From Macrothele yani (taxonomy: Eukaryota; Arthropoda; Arachnida; Araneae; Macrothelidae), in assembly GCA_039090855.1 (NCBI GenBank), contig CM077002.1, forward strand, positions 81,844,194 through 81,908,193: a DNA stretch of 64,000 nucleotides. The letters are read 5' to 3'. The number at the start of each line of letters is the position of its first letter. Position 1 is the first letter of the stretch. Below the pieces are notes generated by a model. That model was given only the letters and a program-made list of their open reading frames with translations. It was not told the origin of the DNA and ran no database searches. Shown here piece by piece: positions 22,172-33,079 of the stretch. The translations under genes and the position numbers were made by a program.

Positions 22172-22423
22172 GCAATGGGTTGGACATACTGCCAGAAGGA
22201 CAGACCATCGATGGACAGCCGAAATTTTAGATTGGATTCCAAGGGACAGGAAAAGACCCAGAAAAGACCACATGCGAGATGAGTGGATGAAATTCGAAAG
22301 TATGCGGGAGTGACATGGAGGAGACTGGCACAAGACAGACCGTTGTGGAGGAAACCTGGGGAGACCTTTGTCCAGCAGTGGATTGATAATGGTTGACAAT
22401 GATGATGATGATGATGATGATAT

Positions 22424-25078
22424 AAACCCCTCAAAGATGCTTACACCATATCAAACTTGGCCCTCAGTCTCCGGCAGCTGAAAATCACCGGAGGACCGGA
22501 TTAAGCTGCCATCTGATGCTGACCTTGGCTACTTACAATGGACGCTCTCTATCTTCTGATTCAAGGCACCTTGAATTGGAAGAGTAACTACAAAGGATCA
22601 AGTAGGACATCGTCGGGCTAAGTGAGGTAAGGAGAAAAGGAGAAGATCTCAATGAACTGAAAAGTGGACATCTCTTCTACTATCGTGGGACAGATACAGG
22701 CAGAACTAGTGGTGTTGGATTTATAATAAACAAGAAACTGAAGGATAAAATTGTAGAAATTGAAAGTTCCTCTGACAGAGCTGCACGACTCGCTATCCAA
22801 CTCTCGAGAAGATACCAGACTCAGATTATTCAAGCTTATATACACCCACCACAAGTCACCCTGAAGAAGAAATTGAAGGATTTTAGGAGGAATTCGGAAT
22901 CTAAATAGCAAATGCAAATGGCACTTGAAATAATTATGGGTGATTTCAATGCAAAAGTAGGGCACTCGTAGAATGTTCATCATAAACTCCTTTTTCACGA
23001 AAAAGCGACACAGGAAATGGACATGGAGTCTTTCGAATGGGACGACAAGTGAAATTGATTTTATTATGTGTAACAAAACATTCGTCATCGAAGACTGCAG
23101 TGTGCTAAACAAGTTCAACACAGGTAGTGACCATAGATTGGTGAGATGTAAGATGCACCTCAACACGAAACTCGAACGTGGCAAGCTCATAAGACAAACA
23201 ACATGTATTGACAACCAACCTTAAAGAAACACCATAATACTTTCAAGTTGGAACCCAGGAACAGATTCTCTGCTTTAGAAGGCCTGACATCGGAAGAAGT
23301 GGATCTTTCTGAAGTTAACAGAGAACTCACCAAGGCTCTTATGGAAACAGCAGCAAAACAATTACGAACTAGCTAGGAAAGCAATTGAAAACAACCAGAG
23401 CCTGAAGAGAGAAAATGGACATCTCAGTAAGGGAAGAAAACAGTTTATGGCTCTGAAAAAAAGAGATGGTACTGTAATAAGAAATAGAAGCGAAATTTTG
23501 ACAAGGGTGAAATATTTCTATTTAAAACTATATGAAAGGGATGCTACATCTATTCTAGACATTACGACAGGTACCAGTGTCAAAGTCCCTCCAATCCTCT
23601 CTGCAGAAGTTACATATGCAGTTATGAACATGAAACGGGGAAGAACTCCAGGAGAAGATGGAATTACCGTGGACATTATACAAGAAGCAAGTGGAGAAAT
23701 TGAAACTTCACACGCCCAAGGTTTTACCACATGTCTTAATGAAGGGAAGATTCCTGAGGATTGGAACAATGCTACAATGATCCTGCTTCATAAGAAAGGT
23801 GACGTTGAGGATCTCAGGAACTACAGACCTATCAGCCTCCTATCAGTGGTTTATAAAAGCTTCACTAAGGTTCTTTCACATCGCTTGAAGGTAACACTAG
23901 AACATGGCCCAATCAAGAGAACAATCTGGATTCAGAAGTGGCTACAGCACTATAAATCATATCCATATACTAAGACAACTAATTGAAAGAACAAGAGAAT
24001 ATGAACTCCCATTATGCATGGCTTTTATTGACTATGAAAAGGCCTTCGATTCAGTGAGACCATGAGCAGTAACAATGGCTTTGAAATCCTGTGGTATTGA
24101 AGATGCATACATTAGCTTTATTAATAACATGTATGAAAATGCAAGTGCAAAGGTTCGGATATTTGAGGATACAGTACAAATAAGAATTAGAAAGGGAGTG
24201 AGAAAAGGTGACACCATATCTTCCGAGCTCTTTAACGCCACATTGCAAAATGTATTTCAATCATTGAACTGGGAAAACAAAGAGATAACGATTCATGGAG
24301 ATTACTTAACTCACATTCGTTTTTCTGATGACGTAGTCATCTTTGCAACTACCCCTTCAGAGCTGCACAGTATGATCCAAGAACTTGCTGACAAGAGTAA
24401 AGAAGTGGGATTAAAAATTAACTTTCAGAAGACAAAAGTGATGTACAATGCTTTTACAAGAAATGAAGAGTTATCGATTGTTGGAGAAAAGCTTGAGACA
24501 ACCGATTCCTACATTTATCTTGGGCAGCAGATATGAAGTGGGGGTCACATTGATGAAGAAATCAATCGGCGTATAAAACTTGGATGGAGAGCTTTTGGAA
24601 GAAACAGTACAGTTTTTAAGAGCAGTATGCCATTATGTCTCAAAAGAAAAGTATTTAATCAATGCATTCAGCCAGTGCTTATTTATGGAGCAGAGACGTG
24701 GACCTTAACTAAAAAAGACATACAAAGAATGCAGACAACTCAAAGAAGCATGGGGATATGCATGCTTGGTGTAACCAGGAAAGATAAGAAGAGGAACTTG
24801 GGGATAAGGAGTGGTCGACATCATGACCAGAGTGAAATCACTGAAATAGCAATGGGCTGGACATGTTGCCAGAAGAACGGACCACCGATGGACAACCGAA
24901 ATTTTAGACTGGATTCCGAGGGACAGGAAAAGACCCAGAAGAAGACCCCAATGGGAGATGGATGGATGAAATTCGAAAGTATGCTGGAGTGACATGGAGG
25001 AGAAAGGCATAAGATAGACAATTGTGGAAGAATTGGGGAGACCATCATCCAACAGTGGAATGATAATGGTTGATGATG
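22424..25078 (+). mobile_element. RTE-like LINE, degraded copy (R3)
   Basis: Directly abuts the R2 tail. It starts a little inside the 5' region and ends GGTTGATGATGAT next to (AT)n. Several internal deletions are visible relative to R2 (for example around 22960-22975 in the endonuclease and 23360-23370 before the RT). Confidence 0.85.
22500..24992 (+). pseudogene. RTE-like endonuclease/RT, degraded (R3)
   Basis: Recognisable pieces: TLATYNGRSL, GDFNAKVG, NGTTSEIDFIM, GSDHRLV, NYRPISLLSVVYKSF, FIDYEKAFDSV, KGDTISSELF, then FSDDVVIFA. The RT motif C reads FSDD instead of FADD as in R2 and R4. At least two in-frame stops (24063, 24534) and multiple frameshifts exclude function. Confidence 0.85.
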
Positions 25079-25105
25079 ATTATATATATATATATACATA
25101 TATAT
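25079..25105. repeat. (TA)n between tail-to-tail RTE copies
   Basis: Imperfect TA run separating the (ATG)n ends of R3 (+) and R4 (-). Confidence 0.85.
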
Positions 25106-27270
25106 CATCATCATCATCATTGTCAACCATTATCAATCCACTGCTGGACGAAGGTCTCCCCAAGTTTCCTCCACAACGGTCTGTCTTGTGCCAGTCTCCT
25201 CCATGTCACTCCCGCATACTTTCGAATTTCATCCACCCATCTTCCACGTGGTCTTCTTCTGGGTCTTTTCCTGTCCTTTGGAATCCAATCTAAAATTTCG
25301 GCTGTCCATCGATGGTCTGTTCTTCTGGCAGTATGTCCAGCCCATTGCCATTTCAGGGATTTAACTCTGATCATGATGTCTTCCACTCTTGTCATTTTCC
25401 GGATCCACGTGTTCCTCTTCTTATCTCTCCTGGTTACACCAAGCATGCACCTCTCCATGCTTCTTTGAGTTGTCTGCACCCTTTGTATGTCTCTTTTAGC
25501 TAAGGTCCACGTCTCTGCACCATACGTAAGCACTGGAAGGATGCATTGATCAAACACTTTTCTTTTAAGACATAATGGCATATTGCTCTTGAAAATTATG
25601 CTGTTTCTTCCAAAAGCTCTCCAGGCAAGTTTTATACGCCGATTAATTTCTTCACCAATGTGACCCTCACTTGATATCTGCTGTCCAAGATAAACGTACA
25701 TGTCTGTTATCTCCAGCTTTTCTCCATCAATCGATAAATCTTCATTTCTTGTAAAAGCATTGAACATCACTTTTGTCTTCTGAAAGTTCATTTTTAATCC
25801 CACTTCTTTACTCTTGTCAGCAAGTTCCTGCATCATACTCTGTAGCTCTGATGGGGTAGTTGCAAAAATGACTATGTCATCAGCAAAACGAAGGTGGGTT
25901 AGATAATCTCCATTAATCTTTATGCCTTTATTTTCCCAGTTCAGTGATTGAAAGACATTTTCCAATGTGGCATTAAAGAGCTTCGGAGATATGGTGTTAC
26001 CTTGTCTCACTCCTTTTCCAATTTTTATGTGTGTTGTATTTTCAAATAGCAGAATCTTTGCACTTGCATTTTCATAGATGTTATTAATAATATTAATGTA
26101 TGTATCTTCAATACCGCAGGATTTCAGAGCCATTGCAACTGCTGATGGTTTCACCGAATCAAAGGCTTTTTCATAATCGATAAAAGCCATGCACAATGGA
26201 AGTTCATATTCCCTCGCTCTTTCAATTAGTTCTCTCAGTACGTGGATATGATCTATTGTGCTGTAGCCACTCCTGAATCCAGCTTGTTCTCTCGGTTGAG
26301 CCATGTCCAGTGTTACCTTCAAGCGGTGTGAAAGAACTTTAGTGAAGATTTTATAAACCACTGATAGGAGGCTGATAGGTCTGTAGTTCCTGAGATCCTC
26401 AATGTTACCTTTTTTATGTAGCAAGATCATTGTAGCGTTGTTCTAATCCTCAGGAATTTTCCCTTCATTAAGGCATCCAGTGAAAATTTGGGCGAGTACT
26501 GTTTCGATTTCTCCACTTGCTTCTTGTATGTCTACAGTAATTCCATCTTCTCCTGGAACTTTTTCCCGCTTCATGTTCTTGATTGCATGTGCAACTTCTT
26601 CTGGAAGGACTGGAAGAACTCTGGTACCTTTCATGATGCCTGGAGTACATGTATCATCCCTTTCATATAATTTGGAGTAGAGATCTTTCACTCTTGTCAA
26701 AATTTCGCCTGTATTTCTTGTTACAGAACCATCTTCTTTTCTCAGTGCCATTATCTGTTTTCTTCACTTACTGAGATGTCCCTTTGCTATCTTTAGGCTT
26801 TGGTTGTTTTCCAATTGCTTTCCTTACTAGTTCACAGTTGAATTTCCTTACGTCTTCAGTGATACGTTTTCGTACTGCCTTGCATAGCTCTATATATTCC
26901 ACTTTGGAAGTCACATCTTCTTTAGTTGTCCTCATCTCTCTTCTTTTTTCAATCAATATTTTGGTTTTTCCTGATAATTTGTTCACATGCAATTTGTTCT
27001 TAGACCCAGCTAATTTTGTTGATGTTTCCATAAGAGCTTTGGTTACTTTTCTGTTAACTTCAGAAATATCCACTTTTTCCGATGTTAGGCCTTCTAAAGC
27101 AGAGAATCTGTTCTTCAGTTCCAATTTGAAGGTATTATGGTGTTTTTTAAGGTTGGTTATGTCAATACATTTTGTTTGTCTTATGAGCTTGCCACGTTCG
27201 AGTTTAGTGTTGAGGTGCATCTTACATCTCACCAATCTATGGTCACAATCTATGGTCACCAATCTATGGT

Positions 27271-27272
<2 letters not shown>
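25106..27272 (-). mobile_element. RTE-like LINE, 5'-truncated (R4)
   Basis: Minus strand, tail CATCATCATCATCATTGTCAACC at 25106. It is truncated within the endonuclease (GSDHRLV region), where CAATCTATGGTCA is present three times in a row before (CA)n(TA)n. Confidence 0.88.
25123..27245 (-). pseudogene. RTE-like reverse transcriptase, mostly open (R4)
   Basis: Best-preserved RTE protein in the window. A 435-codon open stretch (26430-25123) holds NYRPISLLSVVYK, REQAGFRSGYSTIDH, FIDYEKAFDSV, GVRQGNTISP, FADDIVIFA and the C-terminal domain with ETWTLAKRDIQR, SLKWQWAGHTARR and ends VQQWIDNG. A single TAG (26443-26445, probably Trp in the ancestor: PED*NN) separates it in frame from the preceding 100 codons. 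A frameshift near 26765 leads to the inter-domain region. The upstream endonuclease is mostly missing, so the copy is dead as a whole. Confidence 0.88.
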
Positions 27273-27362
<90 letters not shown>

Positions 27363-27390
27363 ATATATGTATATATACATACAGACATGT
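27273..27390. repeat. (CA)n(TA)n microsatellite
   Basis: About 80 bases of alternating TA at 27280-27359, then imperfect GTATATAT. Open frames through it (YIYIYI) are not genes. Confidence 0.92.
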
Positions 27391-27870
27391 ATGAGTCGTT
27401 TGTGTGCTGGAGAAATCCATTACTTACTTTGTGGCAAGACACGGTCTGATTGTGTGAGCAATGAAGATATGTTGCAGTTGTGTGATGTGAAGCAAAATGT
27501 TGTTAGCAAGGTGGAGACCAATACACTTCGGTAGTTTGGTCATGTTGAGAGAATGAGTGATAAGATGCTTACTAAGAAAACCTTTTTAGCTCAAGTGGCA
27601 GGAAGGAAAGGCAGAGGAAGACCAAGGAAGACATGGTTGGATCAGATTCAGGAGTGTCTGCATGAGAAAAAGATTATGATTATGAAGTGATCTTGTATAC
27701 GGCGTGTTATGGATATCAGTGAAGCCCGAGTTGTATGTCAAGATCGCTGTAAATGGAGAAGTTTGATACGACAACAGTAAGTAAAAATAACTGGTAGTTT
27801 GGATTTCTTTTTGGAGCTAACCTCTGAATCTCAGAGAACAGCTTAGTGATATGTATGTATGTATGATGTA
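27391..27870 (+). mobile_element. Second LINE family, 5'-truncated 3' fragment
   Basis: Matches 41945-42436 base for base with scattered changes (SRLCAG, QLCDVKQNVVSKVET, then GRKGRGRPRKTW and CKWRSLIRQQ). Ends in GATATGTATGTATGTATG, the family tail. Inserted beside a microsatellite. Confidence 0.85.
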
Positions 27871-28187
27871 CATACAGGCATTCAAAAAGTCTCTCCTTAG
27901 TAGGTATCGTTCGTAGATTATACAGAAATCATACAAATGTATTAGGGGAACGTATAATTTACTCACTCCCTACCGAAAATGTTGAAACTGTCGTCTTTCA
28001 CACAACCTAACTATTTATTTTCCTCACAGTTTCAAACACATATGCTAGTGTCAAAAAATCCCTTAGTAGTAATGTTAAGGCTGCTACACTTAATTTCAAA
28101 GGTGCTACAGTAAAACGTTTTGAATTAAGTAACTTATTGTGTGCTTAATTTCAGTTTTTGCCGTTTTCTTTAAAACACATCAAGCTT
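27871..28187. other. No recognised feature
   Basis: AT-rich sequence with no convincing ORF or repeat. Confidence 0.5.
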
Positions 28188-28492
28188 CAGAATATGTTTC
28201 ACAGCAACACCATTTTCACCAGCTTCTGATGAGTTGAAAGATTCCAAAATGTGGGTGTTGATTTTAGCATTGCCCCTCAGAAGGAAGTAACACTCATGAA
28301 ATCAGCATTCATTTTGGAAATTTTCAATTCATCACAAGCTTGTGAAAATTGGTGTTGCTGTGAAACATATTCTGGTTTCTTAATGAGACGAAACAACTTC
28401 CTGCATTCATTCTTCCTCTTTACGTTTTCAACGAACATGTATTTATTGGTCTCGACGTCTTTTTCAATCTTCTTAATATAAAATTCATCCAT
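28188..28492 (-). pseudogene. Coding relic with inverted duplicate (hairpin)
   Basis: On the minus strand 28492-28277 is open and looks protein-like (KKPEYVSQQHQFSQACDELK and KISKMNADF). The segment 28290-28373 has an inverted, diverged copy at 28188-28262 (plus strand reads EYVSQQHHFHQ and, in another frame, SDELKDSKM). Together they could fold as a stem of about 75 bp with a ~27-bp loop. The protein family is not recognised. Confidence 0.4.
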
Positions 28493-28499
28493 ATTTACA

Positions 28500-29450
28500 A
28501 TTAAGGCATTAATTCAGACGCGACTTGCAATGGAACTGGATGTAAGCACGTCAAACGAAAACTTCAAAATTCTGAATGCACTAGATGTAATGTGAAAAGT
28601 AACTCTCAGTCTCACAATGTGACACGCGGGGTGTGAAACAGTGAATCTCCAGAGAAGCAGGCGACAGACGTTTGCCTGTATCTTGCTCCGGACAATCGCA
28701 CTGAAAACAAACGCAAAGGAAATATCGTTTTGCAACATGGTACCGGTGAATCTAGCGTCTGCGCCGAATCGTGGGGCGCTGAAAATCTTCATTACTGTAG
28801 GAAAGAGACGGCAATATTTTTGTATAACAAATCATTTTTCACTCCGCTGGCGCCAGTATCCAGCACAAAATTCCCCTGTGCGGATTTTTCATTGAAATAT
28901 TTTTTTCTTTTCAAAAATGAAACGGAAACAAAAACAGGTCGAAATCTGTTCAGTTACACCTTGACCCGACTCGTTTGGCCGCAAGAAATTGTCGATCCGC
29001 TGACCCGATGACCCGTTTCCATTTTCTGGTAGGGCATCCTCTGCATCTGATTTATTATTATTTTTTGTTCAGGTCGTGTATTCTCGCCAGGCACCACACT
29101 TGTAGGTCGGGATCTTTTCTGCGCCTCTCTTTGGCCCAATAACCTCAGCCATTTACCTTGTTCAAAATGAAAGGACATCTCTCTCTTACCTATATGAGAT
29201 GAGGTAAACCAAAGAGTATATGATCGGTGACCACACCCAATTACCGCAACTCCCTGACTGTTCTTATCATATGCCCCATGAAATCAGCATTTCGGCTGAG
29301 TTTTCATTTCCGCTTTCTGGTTGTATAATGAATACTGTTTCTTACTGGTAGTTGTTGTAGTAATTATTATATCATGAATAAGCTTAACTGCTAGTAATGT
29401 TGTATTAGTAGTGATTTAATTATGATGAATAAAGTCTTATGCTGGTTGTT
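28500..29450. other. No recognised gene
   Basis: Mixed composition with a GC-richer part at 28600-28880. ORFs of up to 93 aa overlap on both strands without recognisable motifs. Confidence 0.4.
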
Positions 29451-29535
29451 AATAGTAACATTTAATGAAAGAGACCTAACAGCCAGACAGAGGTCTGACA
29501 AAACTATGAACTGAGAAAAACGTACTTACTAAAAA

Positions 29536-29777
29536 AAGCTTTTATTAGGGAAACTCCTGGTATTATCCAACACACACTTCACAGAGCGCAATAATGACGA
29601 AGAACCTAATCACATAGAACGAAGCTCTCTTTACATCAAACGAAGATCTCTTCATAAAACAAAGCTCTCTCACGTAACACAAAAGCTCTCCTAGGTATCG
29701 TTGAACGCGTCTATTTATACTGCCTACCACCACGTCATGACTTACACTCATTGCCACATATCATTCAGCGGGAGAAA
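29536..29777 (-). promoter_or_regulatory. Possible LTR-like promoter/poly(A) unit
   Basis: Minus strand reads TGTTATTTCTCCC at 29777, TATAAATAG (29711-29719), about four decayed ~23-bp repeats containing AGAGAGCTT or AGAGATCTT, then AATAAA (29541-29546). Order TATA, short transcribed part, poly(A) signal fits a solo LTR. Ends and target duplication were not found. Confidence 0.3.
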
Positions 29778-31095
29778 TAACATCTCGTTAAGTAAGAAGA
29801 TAATTTACATAGGAAAATAAAATAACCAGAGATAGTAAAATCAAAAGGAAACTGAGTCTAGAGTATACGTTACAGTTGCTTCCAGTGAAGTTGTTTTTCA
29901 GGAACAACCTCAGTTTTCTCCGGTTACTACATTCTTCAAGCATCGCTAGGGAGCTGTGAGCCTCCCGTTCTAGAACATGTCTCCCTGTGGCGAAGACAGC
30001 TAGAACTAAGCCATATGCGTGTGCTTGTATTTCCACATGTACCTCAAGATTCAGTGTTAAGGTGGAATCTTGGGGCACGAGATATGCAGAGGTGAAAATG
30101 ATGTGCAAGGGATCTGCCCTCACCACTGGGTTAGACGAGAAGAGGGTATCTCTTCTTGTCTTCCTTTGTCTTCCTTTGTCTTGAGTGCTGGGTTCACCCT
30201 TTCAGATAAACAATATTATGTGTAACGCGATATAGTAATATATTTAAGTTTGATACGATATGTTAAATAGTGAAGATCATCGAGCCACAATAAGTGCGCA
30301 TATGAAACATAGCAATACGGAATTGCCATGACAACGAAACTGCGTAATGTCCTTGTTAGTGTCGAAGATTTACAAACGAAATGTAGCACAGCATGTTTAC
30401 AAGGATCTCGAAGACAGAAGGACAGCCCTGTATAGGATTGCTTCGTTACAATGAACTAACTCAGGGAATATCTCCCAGCCAACGAACCTATGTCTTTTAC
30501 ACAAAGCCGGCGTTCTGACACGCTTTGTGTCTCCACACAAAGTGATAGTTCTGGTAACACTAAGTATTTAGACACGTGCTGTGTATCATCGGGCTCCTAT
30601 TATTTATTAGGCTCAATGTGGCACGAACGCGCTGAGAGCATGTGTGTATGAGAGACATTTAAGAGTCCAGGTAGTTCAACAACATACAATACCAGCGCTC
30701 TCTATAATAATGCGGGTTGGCATCATGAATGGAACATACGCTTTCTGTACACATTTAGCATATTGAAACCATCCAGCAGTTCTTCGACCACAGTTCACAG
30801 CTGGAATTTGTGTCGTTCCTACACGATGCAAGGACAACGCACCACCCACAAACAGTAGAAGTTATTTTTAACAACCTACATAACGTAGGGAACTTGCTGT
30901 AGCCGACGGGACTGTAAGAAATCTCCTTATATATAACACCTAAAACGGAAAGAACACTCCTGCTTTCACGTTCAAGATTACAGTAAGAACTTGATGCTGC
31001 ACAAAAGGATGTGATTGGAGACAAAAGTGACAATGTGATGGACATTGCACGTCGCTGTTGCATTGTCGCTCACATGGTTAAACATTGTGTCTACG
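29778..31095. other. No recognised gene
   Basis: Contains only short ORFs (up to 112 aa, minus 29788-30126) without recognisable motifs. A TCTTCCTTTG direct repeat lies at about 30156-30180. Confidence 0.4.
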
Positions 31096-31104
31096 TTCAC
31101 CGAT

Positions 31105-31330
31105 GATCAGCTACTCCGGTGGCGCAGTGTTCTAAACGATGGCTTCTGATCATTCGTCCGTGATGGGTCGGTGTTCAAATCCCGGTTAGGGATGGATGTC
31201 GTGGTTGTCTTATGGCACTAACTATCTCCCTTCCCTGGAACCTGTGGCCCTAAATTAGGGACGGTCTGCTGCTTATAGCCAGTCGAGTTGCTCACGGTGG
31301 TCGTTAAACCTTCAACCAAAAAATAAAAAC
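31105..31330 (+). repeat. tRNA-derived SINE, family 1
   Basis: tRNA-like head with A box GGTGGCGCAGTG and B box GGTGTTCAAATCCC, spaced as in a tRNA promoter. The body contains CCTGTGGCCCTAAATTAGGG and GTTGCTCACGGTGGTCGTTAAACC, shared with copies at 38235 and 44025. A-rich end. Confidence 0.65.
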
Positions 31331-31639
31331 CAATGATCACTTCTTTTTCTGACTTCCTCATGTGTTTGTATAATTCCTTCGCTTAAGAACAAACAAACAA
31401 CCCTAATTATACAGCCAGTGACAGGACAGTATAGTGGTTTACATCGCAGTTTGTATCTGGGAGTGGTCTTATTTTTGCATTGCCGAAAACTCATTTAAAA
31501 TACAACTGACATGCAAGATTAAGGGTACATTGGCTAGATGTCTTGAACTGTTACTGCTCAGTTCTGTGTTCATCCCCAGAATGCTTGTACATCGACATTC
31601 CTTAACCTGTGAATTGTGGCTTGTGGCCGAATTGTCACA

Positions 31640-31800
31640 GGCTAATCGCCCAGAACTGTGTCAGGGTTCAAGTCGTAGATGAGGTACAAGAGGTGTGTTT
31701 GTCCTACGGAGATTAGATTCCCTGGAAGCAGTGGCCCTAACACCTGGGCTAAAATCTTCCAGTCATGCATGACCGTGCTGTTTTCTTGGAACTTGTATGT
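31640..31800 (+). repeat. Degraded SINE, family 1
   Basis: B-box-like GGGTTCAAGTC, then GTGTGTTTGTCCTACGGAG and CAGTGGCCCTAA resembling the 44025 copy. Confidence 0.4.
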
Positions 31801-31829
31801 TCCTAAATTGATTTAAATACATATTTTAT

Positions 31830-32640
31830 TACATTTCCTGGATTTGTTTGTTGAGGTATTGTATGAGATTTTCAGATTTTATACGTTAACAAACCAATGT
31901 TACATCACTACTTCTCTAGAAGGTTTTTGACTATGGTTATTCTATTCTCGCTTTATTGTTCATTAAAAATGCAAATGTAATGGTGAGATGAACATGTGAC
32001 CCGATACTAGATAATTTGAATCTGGTAAAGTGCAAAACAGGGTCAAATCTTGACAGGAATGAGCGCAGAAGCACATTCTTTGTACATATAGTCAAATGCA
32101 AATTATTCTTATCATTCCTAAACATCGACCCAACTATTGATCAATAATTACGAAACAAAGAGAGTGTGAAAGAGAATTCCGTAAGTTCTAAATTAGAGTG
32201 TGATGCAATAACGTCCGGGCGTGGATGAACTTAACATTTTTGTAATATCGTTTGTCACTACTGCAACATGGCATAAGCCCCTGAATCTCGTCAGCCTGGA
32301 TTTGTGTAGCAAGGTGTTAGTACAGTATTTCAGTATAGATCATAGGAAATCTTAGGGCTTTCAGCGAAGCCAAGGTAGACATGCTTACAGATGTGTTAGA
32401 AAACGAAGTAGAAATGCTTGATAGATTCTGAAAATCATGCTAGTATTGCAAGTGATAATAAAATTTCAGATGAGAATAATGTTATGAAATCTCTTGCTGC
32501 TGCTTCTCAATTTATTCACTCAGGTTTAGGAAACATACGCGAAATTCATGGTTTAGGTTTTTGATATTTTTTGCATATTAGTTTTTTAATTTGTATTATA
32601 TTATTAAGTTTTCGTTAAAAGTAATTTTATTCTTATATAA
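31830..32640. other. No recognised feature
   Basis: AT-rich, no convincing ORF. Confidence 0.45.
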
Positions 32641-32647
32641 AACTTGT

Positions 32648-33075
32648 GACGTACTACAGAGATGAAGCACGTGTCAAGACAACAAATCTGCAACGATATA
32701 TTCCGTCGGTGAAGCTTAGTCGGTTAGAACAACTCACTCCAGAGCAAAAAGCGCGGGTACCATCTCCGTCACCAGCAAATTTGTGTTTCCACATTGTCGC
32801 CCGAACATGAAAATGGATCTACTGGCATTCGGGTTCTTCGAAAAATGTGTGATGTTTGTTCCACACATAGTCTGGAATTAATGACAAATTCCTTCTTCAC
32901 TTCAAAAAAAAAAATTTCAGAGGGAGATGATATGGCATACTACAGAGATGAAGCACGTGTCAAAATGATAAATCTGAAGGGATACATTTCGTCGGTGTAA
33001 TTTAGCCGGTTAGAATAACTCACTGTGGAGCGAAGAGACGCGATTTCGATCTCCGGCAAATTTGTGTTTTCACAA
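32648..33075 (+). repeat. Two diverged direct copies of a tRNA-like repeat (SINE family 2)
   Basis: Copies at 32648-32800 and 32934-33075 share TACTACAGAGATGAAGCACG, an A-box-like TTAGTCGGTTAGAA / TTAGCCGGTTAGAA, and a B-box-like segment (GATTTCGATCTCC in copy 2), followed by CAAATTTGTGTTT. The order suits a tRNA-derived SINE. Confidence 0.5.
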
Positions 33076-33079
33076 ACTG

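Larger units (their letters stand above)
16430..22422 (+). mobile_element. RTE-like LINE, near full length, split by an insertion (R2)
   Basis: 5' end next to (TA)n, then APE endonuclease, RT and C-terminal domain to 19248. A 2.9-kb element interrupts at 19249-22171. The LINE resumes at 22172 with the 7-bp duplicate GCAATGG and ends in (ATG)n at about 22422. Single-ORF APE-RT layout plus short tandem 3' tail suggests the RTE clade. Confidence 0.85.

Noticed and set aside
22121..22434. Minus-strand frames with HHHHHH and similar in RTE tails
   Set aside because: Antisense translation of the (ATG)n tail and RTE C terminus.
26768..27442. Open frames with YIYIYI runs over (TA)n tracts (also 15387-15590 and 24821-25126)
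   Set aside because: Translation of a microsatellite fused to RTE sequence.
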